A DNA stretch of 64,000 bases from Rubritalea marina DSM 17716. Lineage in GTDB: Bacteria; Verrucomicrobiota; Verrucomicrobiia; Verrucomicrobiales; Akkermansiaceae. The DNA lies in the NCBI RefSeq assembly GCF_000378105.1, contig NZ_KB899252.1, positions 1-64,000 on the forward strand. Direction: 5' to 3'. Position 1 is the first letter of the stretch. Every line of letters begins with the position of its first letter. A model generated the notes under the pieces. It had not been told where the DNA came from and made no database searches. It saw only the letters and a program-made list of their open reading frames with translations. A program made the translations under genes and the position numbers. Below are positions 1 to 6,458 of this stretch, piece by piece.

Positions 1-91
1 CTATCATCCACGCTCTAAACCTCTCAAGAGATTTGTCGTTTTGAGCTATCAAAGCCCTGAAATGCTCTCGATCTTTTTCTTGTGTTCTCAT
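1..91 (-). CDS. PoNi-like immunity protein, partial (N-terminus only)
   Basis: The reverse strand opens with ATG at 91-89 and stays open for 30 codons to the window edge. The first residues, MRTQEKDREHF, match MRTKEKDLEHF at the start of the complete PoNi gene at 433-1191, so this is a second, tandem paralogue whose body lies outside the window. The family neutralises polymorphic nuclease (PoNe) effectors delivered by type VI secretion or contact-dependent systems. The segment just upstream (104-230) is also duplicated upstream of the other copy. Identification rests on the paralogue only, because the diagnostic C-terminal domain is not visible here. Confidence 0.6.
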   Translation of the reverse strand, partial: MRTQEKDREHFRALIAQNDKSLERFRAWMI

Positions 92-103
92 CTTCTAGGT
101 TGT

Positions 104-230
104 CTATAGTTGAAATTTACCATCTTCGCCAGTGATTTTGTAACCATTAGCCCCCACTTGATTGTACTTCGTTGATCCATCTGTACATGGCATTCGGGTG
201 TGGCATTCGAGCCTGTCACCATATGCATAC
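104..230 (-). repeat. Direct repeat copy A, with toxin-tail-like open frame
   Basis: About 125 bases here recur at 1203-1327 with only about four differences, one a single-base indel near 113. Both copies sit immediately upstream of a PoNi-type start codon. On the reverse strand the block has an open frame from 283 to the TAG at 106-104, containing AYGDRLECHTRMPCTDG and ending ITGEDGKFQL. It has no good start codon, so it looks like the tail of a toxin gene or a non-coding relic rather than a working gene. It includes the motif GAGCCTGTCACCATATG, found at several places in the window. Confidence 0.7.
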
Positions 231-432
231 AAGCCACTCAGTAGAGCGGAGTCGATGCGAGAAAATGAGCTTCTACTTGGGTTTCAGGCTAACTATAGCT
301 TTTAGTGTGGATCTACCCTCATTACTAGGCTGATAGAAATACCAGCCATATATTGTTTGAATAAGCTCATCTGAGTACTACCGAGCCTAGCACTATGTGC
401 ATGAAGCCTGTCCCCATGTGCACATAAACCAA
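231..432. other. Intergenic stretch between immunity paralogues
   Basis: No coding region could be supported here. The stretch is fairly AT-rich, has stops in all frames at short intervals and holds one REP-like palindrome (395-427). It separates the partial immunity gene and its repeat from the 3' end of the complete PoNi gene. It may be eroded toxin or transposon sequence, but nothing recognisable remains. Confidence 0.4.
395..427. repeat. REP-like imperfect palindrome
   Basis: TATGTGCATG and CATGTGCACATA form an imperfect inverted repeat around AAGCCTGTCCC. The core AAGCCTGTCCCCATGTG is a degenerate version of GAGCCTGTCACCATATG found at 203-230, 1302-1327, 2593-2622 and 26812-26891. Such palindromes are typical substrates of REP-associated (Y1) transposases; a decayed gene of that family lies near 28.1 kb. 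Confidence 0.45.
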
Positions 433-1191
433 CTAGTGATTGGCGCGGTAGTAATCCACGAGATCCTTGGGGTAATACTTGTGATCTCGGTAGAAGGAAT
501 CATCTAGGCCAAGAATGCAGGTGACAGCGGCGGCTTCGTAGCACCAATAGCCGGAATAGCCTGGCCCTTTGTGGGTGCCATACCAACCAGCGCTGCGGTG
601 CTCGCGCATCCATACAGGGCTGATGTATTGTTTGACGATTTTTTGTGCTTCCTCTGGCTCTGCGGTGAAAGCAGTTTTCAATGTTTGGCGGATTTTAGTG
701 ATGTGACTCTCCTGCATTTCAGGATCGTAGCCGCGGTCTTCGATGGCGGCAGCTAGGATGAAATTGAAGAGCTTATCTTCCACCTGATCAATTTCCAAGA
801 CCTTGGCGAACTTTTGGAATTCAGCTTCTGGAAGTCCTAGCATGAATGCGATCGAAAGCGTCCACAAGAGCTGATCGAATATGTCAATATTGTAGGTATG
901 AATGTCAGGTTCTTTGCCTCGACCAAATTTATTGTGCCCACCAGCAAAGTACTGCTCCATCAGATCCAGCATCACCACCAAGTCCTCTTTAAACGGCTCC
1001 AAGTCTGCTCCACTGGAGTACTGAGCATTCATTTTCATGAATGAGTACTTCAGTAATGCTCTGGAGGCATTATTAACTTCACCTTGTTCTGCATCAGGCT
1101 TTATCAAACTCTCTTTGAATGTCTCAATAAACCAATCACACTCGGTAATAAATTTTTTAAAATGCTCTAGATCCTTCTCTTTAGTTCTCAT
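433..1191 (-). CDS. PoNi-type immunity protein (DUF1910/DUF1911)
   Basis: A 252-residue cytosolic protein with no signal peptide. The C-terminal third carries the DUF1911/PoNi_C signature GYSGYWCYEAAAVTCILG followed by YYPKDL, and the N-terminal part is helical and charged as in DUF1910. Family members protect the producer from PoNe-type DNase toxins. The start ATG overlaps the stop of a short upstream frame (ATGA), a coupling usual for toxin-immunity pairs, but the upstream toxin is reduced to a stub. A second copy begins at 91 and runs leftwards off the window. The family call is firm; the identity of the cognate toxin is unknown. Confidence 0.8.
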   Translation of the reverse strand: MRTKEKDLEHFKKFITECDWFIETFKESLIKPDAEQGEVNNASRALLKYSFMKMNAQYSSGADLEPFKEDLVVMLDLMEQYFAGGHNKFGRGKEPDIHTYNIDIFDQLLWTLSIAFMLGLPEAEFQKFAKVLEIDQVEDKLFNFILAAAIEDRGYDPEMQESHITKIRQTLKTAFTAEPEEAQKIVKQYISPVWMREHRSAGWYGTHKGPGYSGYWCYEAAAVTCILGLDDSFYRDHKYYPKDLVDYYRANH

Positions 1192-1349
1192 CGTTGCGCT
1201 ATTCTATAGTTGAATTTACCATCTTCGCCAGTGATTTTGTAACCATCAGCCCGCACTTTATTGTACTTCGTTGATCCATCTGTACATGGCATTCGGGTGT
1301 GGCATTCGAGCCTGTCACCATATGCATTGACATATGTATTCTTCACCAT
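1188..1349 (-). pseudogene. Short toxin-tail stub upstream of PoNi gene
   Basis: A 53-codon frame starts MVKNTYVNAYGDRLEC and ends ITGEDGKFNYRIAQR, with its TGA sharing bases with the ATG of the immunity gene. The exact ATGA overlap and the nearly identical frame upstream of the paralogue at 91 suggest this is the retained C-terminal end of a polymorphic toxin whose body has been lost. Part of the frame coincides with the dispersed motif GAGCCTGTCACCATATG, so some or all of the apparent coding could be accidental. No catalytic domain can be recognised. Confidence 0.4.
1203..1327. repeat. Direct repeat copy B (pairs with 104-230)
   Basis: This is the second copy of the ~125-base block described at 104-230. 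Sequence identity begins at CTATAGTTGAA and continues to CACCATATGCAT, then stops. The two copies occupy the same place relative to the two PoNi-type genes, so the repeated unit is immunity gene plus upstream tail, about 1.1 kb long. Confidence 0.8.
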
Positions 1350-1371
1350 ATGTATTATTGAAATATGAATA

Positions 1372-2340
1372 CTATTCTAAAATATAGAGTAAATTTTCAA
1401 ACTTACTTCTAAGGTACAACTTCCCCTGGTGGAATACTGGGGCATCGAAAATGTCATCACCTTCCAGAGGCTGCTGTTGTATAAAATCTAAGCTCTGGGT
1501 CTCAATATCAAAGCAGCCAAAGCAGGCATCTGAACCACGACCACTCACAAACCATAGCTTACCCTCGTGAATCGACTGAAGAGGAACCTCTGGTGAGACA
1601 CCTTTGGGGAACATTCCGTCCACAGAGGTATTAGCGACAAACTCACCCGTGACTGGATTCAGAATTTGAAAATCCCTATCATTAAGACCGTAGTACATTC
1701 CTTGATGTAGGTTGTAGGCAACGCTGAATTCGGAAAGTCTATACTCCTTTTCCCATATCAATTCACCAGTGTTAGCGTCTAAGCCTTTTAGATTTTGAAC
1801 TTCATTAACGCCCTTATTGGACCTAATGAAGAGTACATCGTCCATCACCTTAATATCAGCAAAAGAGAATCCCTTAGGCAACTGGTGATGGAACAACTCT
1901 TTCCCATGCTGGTCGTGAAGCCAGAATTCTGTGTCTATGAATCTAGGTGAGAGAAGAACTCTGTCTGAATACACTTGAGCAAAACGATCCCCTTCAACTC
2001 CCCACAGTACATTGTGATTTTGATCTATTATCACATACTTAAGAACATCCCTAGAGACACGCTTAAAGCACAAATATGTAAAATCAGTTAATCGATATAA
2101 GTTATCGTATCCGTCAGATCGAAATACTGGATGAATCTCAGAAGAACCGCTCTCAATTTCATAAAGTGTAGACTTCAAACTGAAATAAAGATTATTTTTG
2201 AAAGGGTAAATGCGACTCACCCCAGTTACCTCCCGCACTTGAAAATCGTCAACATAAACTATATCTTCGATACGCTTCACCAGAGCGTTTTCCAGCGATT
2301 TGAGTCCAGAGCAGCTGCTCACTTCATCGATTACTTTCAT
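1372..2340 (-). CDS. Beta-propeller-like protein, candidate immunity partner
   Basis: A 322-residue cytosolic protein without signal peptide. It shows repeated blade-like patterns such as LKGLDANTGELIWEKEYRL and LNPVTGEFVA, which resemble PQQ-like (BamB-type) propeller repeats. Its ATG overlaps the stop of the short upstream frame at 2340-2624 (TAATG), so the two are translationally coupled. Propeller-like proteins are known among immunity factors of polymorphic toxins, and the position between immunity and toxin fragments supports that role here. Function is inferred from context; the fold from repeat pattern only. Confidence 0.5.
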   Translation of the reverse strand: MKVIDEVSSCSGLKSLENALVKRIEDIVYVDDFQVREVTGVSRIYPFKNNLYFSLKSTLYEIESGSSEIHPVFRSDGYDNLYRLTDFTYLCFKRVSRDVLKYVIIDQNHNVLWGVEGDRFAQVYSDRVLLSPRFIDTEFWLHDQHGKELFHHQLPKGFSFADIKVMDDVLFIRSNKGVNEVQNLKGLDANTGELIWEKEYRLSEFSVAYNLHQGMYYGLNDRDFQILNPVTGEFVANTSVDGMFPKGVSPEVPLQSIHEGKLWFVSGRGSDACFGCFDIETQSLDFIQQQPLEGDDIFDAPVFHQGKLYLRSKFENLLYILE

Positions 2341-2624
2341 TATCTTTTAAATATATCATCAAATTTCACTTCCAAAACCATCTTCAAGTCAGCGGCAGAT
2401 ACATCTGATTTCTTTAGGAACTTCTCGGCCATATCATCGGTCACCGGTAACTCATCGATTTGTTGCATCATTGCATCCTTGAATGAAGTTCCAGCTTTCC
2501 CAGTAGGATTTTTGGCAGGCTCGAAAATCCACTTGATCTGGTCAAGACTATTTACCTGATCCAAGTCTTTCATAAACTGTGCCTGAAAATTCTGGCATTC
2601 GAGCCTGTCACCATATGCATACAT
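2340..2624 (-). CDS. Toxin C-terminal fragment (Rhs-type tip remnant)
   Basis: A 94-residue frame begins MYAYGDRLECQNFQAQF and continues through IKWIFEPAKNPTG, SFKDAMMQQIDELPVTDD and a C-terminal KFDDIFKR. It has no signal peptide and no N-terminal domain. The style, a short basic/amphipathic tail followed by a coupled downstream gene, fits the end of an Rhs/polymorphic toxin cut off from its core. Its ATG overlaps by one base the 3' tRNA fragment that marks the island end, so the 5' part of the gene was probably removed at that junction. I cannot assign a toxic activity. Confidence 0.45.
   Translation of the reverse strand: MYAYGDRLECQNFQAQFMKDLDQVNSLDQIKWIFEPAKNPTGKAGTSFKDAMMQQIDELPVTDDMAEKFLKKSDVSAADLKMVLEVKFDDIFKR
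2593..2622. repeat. Dispersed motif copy C at the island junction
   Basis: TGGCATTCGAGCCTGTCACC followed by ATATGCATAC is identical over 30 bases to the right end of copy A (201-230) and over most of it to copy B (1301-1327). Here it lies directly between the toxin remnant and the tRNA 3' fragment. Outside the island the core recurs at 26812-26891, so it is a dispersed element and not simply toxin coding sequence. Confidence 0.7.
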
Positions 2625-2672
2625 CGGTTTCCGGAGCCGAGGATCCAGGTTCGATTCCTGGTGGGACTACCA
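2624..2672 (+). other. tRNA-Arg(CCG) 3' fragment, probable att site
   Basis: The 49 bases read as the 3' part of a tRNA: anticodon stem TCGGT/GCCGA around the loop TTCCGGA (anticodon CCG, arginine), a 4-nt variable region, T-arm CCAGG-TTCGATT-CCTGG, acceptor strand TGGGACT, discriminator A and an encoded CCA. No D-arm or 5' acceptor strand precedes it; that place is taken by the dispersed motif. Tyrosine integrases commonly recombine within tRNA anticodon or T loops and leave exactly such a 3' copy at the far end of the island. In this orientation the intact tRNA and the island body should be to the left. Confidence 0.75.
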
Positions 2673-3872
2673 CGCAGCCGCGGGGAAGCGATTGATATAA
2701 TCTAGCCATTGTTGGCAGATTGCCTCAGCTGAGAAACCATCGGCTAGCTGGCGCTTCGCTTGCTTGAGCGATGCCTGACTAGGTTGTGATTGTTGGACCC
2801 CGAGCATTGAAGCTCCAAGCGCGCTGGGGCAGTGTGAGTCTAAGCTGATGTGATGGTCGCTGTATGGCTCAATGAGTCCCACCGGTGTCGAGAGCACCGG
2901 AACTTCCGCCATCATCGCCTCTAGAGCTGGCAAACCAAAGCCTTCTGCCGCTGAGGTGACTACCACGGCGCAAGACTTTCCAAAGACGCCGGGGATGTGC
3001 TGCGACTCGACCGGGCCAATGTAGTTCACATCCAGCCCAGCGCGCGTCATTTCAGCGATTTTTGTGAGGATTTTTTGGCGGTAGGAAGCGTATCCTTGCG
3101 TCCCGGCAATCACGAGAGGCAGCGCCTGATCAGCGAGTTGGCAGTACACGGCGTAGCCATCGAGCAAGAGGTCGAGGTTCTTGCGTTTTTCCAGTTTAGA
3201 AAGACATAGAAACATCCGGGGCTCTCGGTCCGTCGATGGAGCGTAATGTTCCACCATGTTGTGGATGGTGGTGATGCTCTGCGGTGGCTGATAGATACTC
3301 AAGATATCACGCTGTACCGCATCGGAGACGCAGACGATTCCAGCTGAAAAACGCATGATCAGCGCGTACTGCATCAAGGCGACTTGGTGGCTCTGACTCT
3401 CCGAGGAATGATACAAATCGGCCCCAAACTCGGTGAAAACACGATCAATGTGGATCGACTGAAACATCTGCTCGATGGCACCTTTGATGTCTTTACTCCG
3501 GACCTTAAAACGCTCGGAAAACTCATCGAGACTGGGCATCCAATGCGGGTTCAGGAGCATCCAGCTATCGTGCACCATATTGATGGTGGGTGTGTTGCCC
3601 TTGGGGATCCACGAGGTGTTGGGATTGATGAAAAGATCGATCTGGTTTTCGTGGAAAAAGTGGCTGAGGCGCGTGCTACCCTCACGGCTGTGAGACATCT
3701 CATGCAGCACCGTGAGCTTCGGATTGCTGGAGCGGGCCTCAGTCTCCTTCGACACCAGTAGCTCCACTTGATGCTCGCCCGCAAGTCTAGGCGCCAGCCT
3801 CTTTGCGAGAGTCTCTGCTACTCGCCCCACCCCTGAGTTGGGTTCTCTGCGCACATCAATTGCAATTCTCAT
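2667..3872 (-). CDS. GT4-family glycosyltransferase
   Basis: A 401-residue GT-B fold enzyme. The N-terminus MRIAIDVRREPNSGVGR has the usual glycine-rich acceptor-domain start, FLCLSKLEKRKNLDLLLDGY opens the donor-binding half, and EGFGLPALE near residue 310 is the E-x7-E nucleotide-sugar motif. It transfers a sugar to a polysaccharide or lipid acceptor that cannot be predicted; no other polysaccharide genes adjoin it. The stop codon and last Trp codon lie inside the CCA end of the tRNA-Arg fragment, so its 3' end abuts the island attachment site. It is likely chromosomal rather than island DNA. Confidence 0.85.
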   Translation of the reverse strand: MRIAIDVRREPNSGVGRVAETLAKRLAPRLAGEHQVELLVSKETEARSSNPKLTVLHEMSHSREGSTRLSHFFHENQIDLFINPNTSWIPKGNTPTINMVHDSWMLLNPHWMPSLDEFSERFKVRSKDIKGAIEQMFQSIHIDRVFTEFGADLYHSSESQSHQVALMQYALIMRFSAGIVCVSDAVQRDILSIYQPPQSITTIHNMVEHYAPSTDREPRMFLCLSKLEKRKNLDLLLDGYAVYCQLADQALPLVIAGTQGYASYRQKILTKIAEMTRAGLDVNYIGPVESQHIPGVFGKSCAVVVTSAAEGFGLPALEAMMAEVPVLSTPVGLIEPYSDHHISLDSHCPSALGASMLGVQQSQPSQASLKQAKRQLADGFSAEAICQQWLDYINRFPAAAW

Positions 3873-3984
3873 AAATAGAAACAGCCTTAGCCAAGCCTAA
3901 CAATCATGACAGCATGCTCGCGAAAGTTCCAGAAAAAATCATACACTCCAGCCCCTCTACCAGGATTGGTAGCTCACCTAAGCC

Positions 3985-4018
3985 AAAAAGCCTCAGCTGT
4001 GAATACAGCGGAGGCTTT
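3985..4018 (-). terminator. Rho-independent terminator after exported-protein array
   Basis: AAAGCCTC...GAGGCTTT forms a stem (an inner CTGT/ACAG pairing extends it) and on the reverse strand is followed by TTTTT. It lies just beyond the 3' end of the last of the five paralogues and separates the array from the glycosyltransferase gene. Confidence 0.7.
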
Positions 4019-4044
4019 CGAGTGATTGTTGATGCATCAGGGGA

Positions 4045-4452
4045 TTAGCGCTCAGACTTTTCTCCCTTTTTGGAGTCGAGGTATTCCTTATCGAAGCCAC
4101 CAATGTAACGGACGACGTAGCCTTCGAAGCTATCGTTGCCTTTGGTAAACTCGCTGAGCGGCTGGTAGACGATCATGAACTGGATGTGCATGTCGTCGCC
4201 TTTGGAGAGGTAGCGGGTGCGGCTGATCTTCTTCTCATTGTAGTGAATCGTGACCTTCTTCTTTTCGAAAGGCACGGTGACCTCTTTACCGGTTTTATTG
4301 ACGACCATCACCACCTGCTGTTTGCGGCGGTCAATTTCTTTGATCTTGCCGTTGACGGAGACTTCGCCCGGCTTGAGTGAAGCTGAGGCGAATTGGCTGC
4401 CGCCAATCATTGTGAATACGGCGACGAGAATGCTGAAGTATCGGTTCATCAT
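4045..4452 (-). CDS. Small exported protein, paralogue 5 of tandem family
   Basis: A 135-residue protein with a Sec signal peptide ending near FASA-S. The mature part starts LKPGEVSVNGKIKEIDRRKQ and carries VIHYNEKKIS-like, RYLSKGDDM, IVYQPLSEF and GYVVRYIGGFDKEY segments, all shared with the four neighbouring genes. The alternation of charged and hydrophobic residues suggests a small all-beta domain. This is the most diverged copy with 4483-4896. Function is unknown. It ends the array and is followed by a terminator. Confidence 0.75.
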   Translation of the reverse strand: MMNRYFSILVAVFTMIGGSQFASASLKPGEVSVNGKIKEIDRRKQQVVMVVNKTGKEVTVPFEKKKVTIHYNEKKISRTRYLSKGDDMHIQFMIVYQPLSEFTKGNDSFEGYVVRYIGGFDKEYLDSKKGEKSER

Positions 4453-4482
4453 GGTATGGGGCGTAATGAATAGGTAAGAGTC

Positions 4483-4896
4483 TTATTTTTTAGAGCTTTG
4501 TTGATTTTCGAGGCGTTTGAGGTGAAACGCTTTGTCGACGGCGCCTACATAGCGCACCACATAGCCACTATAGTCAGTATTCTCTTCATCAAATTCACTG
4601 ATCGGTTGGTAGATCAAAACAATCTGATGCAGCATGGTGTCGCGTTTTGCGAGATAGTCCTCCGAACTGAGGGTTTCTTCGTTGAAGCGTAGCGTCGGGC
4701 CCGTTGGCTTATCAAATTTGAAGGTGAGTTCTTTTTTAACTTTGTTGGAGTAGAAGCTCAACTCTTTGGCATCAGCGTCATAGCTTACTAACTTTCCTTG
4801 AAGCACGACTTCGCCTGGCTGGCGGGATGCTTCAGAAACTGACGCGCTCATGACGAACGCGATACCGGCAATCGTTGGAATAATCTTATTTTGCAT
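4483..4896 (-). CDS. Small exported protein, paralogue 4 of tandem family
   Basis: I place the start at the ATG at 4896-4894, which gives a normal signal peptide (MQNKIIPTIAGIAFVMSASV) of a 137-residue protein; a longer frame begins upstream but adds an unlikely N-terminal extension. The mature region has RQPGEVVLQGKLVSYDADAK, SSEDYLAKRDTM, LIYQPISEF and GYVVRYVGAVDKAFH, aligning with the other four paralogues. No enzyme motif or cysteine pair is visible. Spacing to the next gene is only 30 bases, consistent with co-transcription. Confidence 0.75.
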   Translation of the reverse strand: MQNKIIPTIAGIAFVMSASVSEASRQPGEVVLQGKLVSYDADAKELSFYSNKVKKELTFKFDKPTGPTLRFNEETLSSEDYLAKRDTMLHQIVLIYQPISEFDEENTDYSGYVVRYVGAVDKAFHLKRLENQQSSKK

Positions 4897-4988
4897 AATC
4901 GAGGGGTGAATCAATGAGCCTAGATCATAGCCAATAGAAAGTACTCCCAACAAGCTGAAATTCTCAAAAGCTTCTGGGCAGATGATCT

Positions 4989-5399
4989 TTAACGCTTGGA
5001 TGGCTCTCGCTGCGTTAGCTCGTCATGGAATTCTTTATCCATTCCTGAGAGTAAGCGAGCGACATAACCTTTCATTTCTACATTCTTTTTATCGTAGTCC
5101 TTGAGAGGCTGGTAGACGACCAAGGCCTGACGGTAGAGCTCGTCTTCCTTCGATTCATACTTACGAATACTAGCCTTTTTGTGGTTGAAGAGAATGATTG
5201 GACCTTTGCGGGTCTCAAATGCAATCGTGACTTCAGCTTTACGCTTGTTGCAGTAGAAGGTAACCTCCTTCTTTTTCTTATCGAAATCGACAAGTTTTCC
5301 AATCAGGCGAATTTCCCCCGGCTTGAGTGACGCGGAGGCGGTGCCGCAGAGGAAAAGGCAGCTCAGAGCTACCAGCATGGCTTTGAATAAATGTTGCAT
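4989..5399 (-). CDS. Small exported protein, paralogue 3 of tandem family
   Basis: A 136-residue protein with an N-terminal signal peptide (MQHLFKAMLVALSCLFL, cleavage near ASA-S). The mature chain begins LKPGEIRLIGKLVDFDKKKK and includes FETRKGPIILFN, YESKEDELYRQALVVYQPL and KGYVARLLSGMDKEFHDEL. The C-terminal SKR tail is shared with paralogues at 4045 and 5484. No homologous family of known function is recognised. Its closest relatives are the copies on either side, pointing to local gene duplication. Confidence 0.75.
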   Translation of the reverse strand: MQHLFKAMLVALSCLFLCGTASASLKPGEIRLIGKLVDFDKKKKEVTFYCNKRKAEVTIAFETRKGPIILFNHKKASIRKYESKEDELYRQALVVYQPLKDYDKKNVEMKGYVARLLSGMDKEFHDELTQREPSKR

Positions 5400-5483
5400 G
5401 GTTATTAGAGTGGCTTGGGTTGGGCAGTGACTGAAACACCCACATCATCAGTGAGGCACTTCAGAGAGTGTGTAGAGATCCAA

Positions 5484-5894
5484 TTAGCGCTTCGACTTCT
5501 CTGGCTTGGTGAGTTTATCGTGAAACTCTTTGTCTCGACCACCAAGGGTTCGAACCACATAGCCTTTCATGTCGACGTTGGTTTTGTCGTACTCGCTGAG
5601 CGGCTGGTAGACGACAATCGCTTCGAAAAGCATCTTGTCCTGCTTCGACTGGTAACGCTTGATGCTATACTCTTTGATGTTGTAGGTGATGTGTGGCCCC
5701 TTGCGGGTCTCGAAGGCAAAGGTGAGCTCCCTGTCGAGCTTCTCGACATAGAAGGTCAGTTCTTTGGCTTTGCGGTCATAGTCGACAAGCTTTCCTTTGA
5801 GGAGGATTTCACCTGGTTTGAGTGAGGCTGAGGCAACGCCAGTGCTCAAGAGAAGACCTAGCGAGATCATCAATACTTTGAATAATTGGTTCAT
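5484..5894 (-). CDS. Small exported protein, paralogue 2 of tandem family
   Basis: A 136-residue protein with a signal peptide ending ASA-S. The mature region starts LKPGEILLKGKLVDYDRKAK, then FETRKGPHITYN, YQSKQDKMLFEAIVVYQPL, DKTNVDMKGYVVRTLGGRDK. The phrase DKTNVDM is shared with the copy at 6015, and FETRKGP with the copy at 4989, so copies 1-3 form one subgroup. Function is unknown; export to the periplasm or surface is likely. Confidence 0.75.
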   Translation of the reverse strand: MNQLFKVLMISLGLLLSTGVASASLKPGEILLKGKLVDYDRKAKELTFYVEKLDRELTFAFETRKGPHITYNIKEYSIKRYQSKQDKMLFEAIVVYQPLSEYDKTNVDMKGYVVRTLGGRDKEFHDKLTKPEKSKR

Positions 5895-6014
5895 TGGTTT
5901 TGGATAGTTTGGGTTGAATAGGTGAATAATGCTGCAGATTGTAGGATATTTTCGTAACGCGCAAGCACAAGTATCCCTTAGAATACGAAAGGTCTACCTA
6001 ATGGTTAACGCACG

Positions 6015-6425
6015 CTAGCGTTCCGATTTATCAGTTTGTGTCTTGTACGCGTGAAATTCTTCATCGCATGCGCCAATCATACGCACCACATAGCCGACCA
6101 TGTCCACATTGGTTTTGTCGTACTCATTGAGTGGTTGGTAGACAAGCACGGCCTCGTGGTACATCTCATCTTGTTTTGACTGGTAGCGACGGATGCTTAT
6201 TTTTTTCTCATTGAAAAGAATAAGCGGCCCCTTGCGACCCTCAAATTTGAAGACGAGATCTTTGCCGTGCTTGGCAGTGTGAAACACAATTTCCTTCTTC
6301 TTTTTGTCGAACTCGACAAGCTTGCCACGCAGGAGAATCTCACCTGGCTTCAGAGAAGCAGATGCCATGCCTGATGTGAACAGAAGCCCTAGAGCCACCA
6401 CGATCATTCTTAATATACGATTCAT
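6015..6425 (-). CDS. Small exported protein, paralogue 1, follows fucP
   Basis: A 136-residue member of the five-copy family, with a signal peptide (MNRILRMIVVALGLLF..ASA) and mature LKPGEILLRGKLVEFDKKKK, FEGRKGPLILFN, YQSKQDEMYHEAVLVYQPL and DMVGYVVRMIGACDEEFHA segments. Its ATG is 33 bases after the fucP stop with no terminator between, so read-through from the fucose operon is possible. That is the only hint of a functional link; nothing in the protein itself resembles a carbohydrate-active enzyme. Confidence 0.75.
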   Translation of the reverse strand: MNRILRMIVVALGLLFTSGMASASLKPGEILLRGKLVEFDKKKKEIVFHTAKHGKDLVFKFEGRKGPLILFNEKKISIRRYQSKQDEMYHEAVLVYQPLNEYDKTNVDMVGYVVRMIGACDEEFHAYKTQTDKSER

Positions 6426-6458
6426 TTGTATATCTGTGTAGTTTTTAGGGCCTGAGAT

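Noticed and set aside
2624-2672. Complete tRNA-Arg gene
   Set aside because: No 5' acceptor strand or D-arm precedes the anticodon stem; only the 3' half is present.
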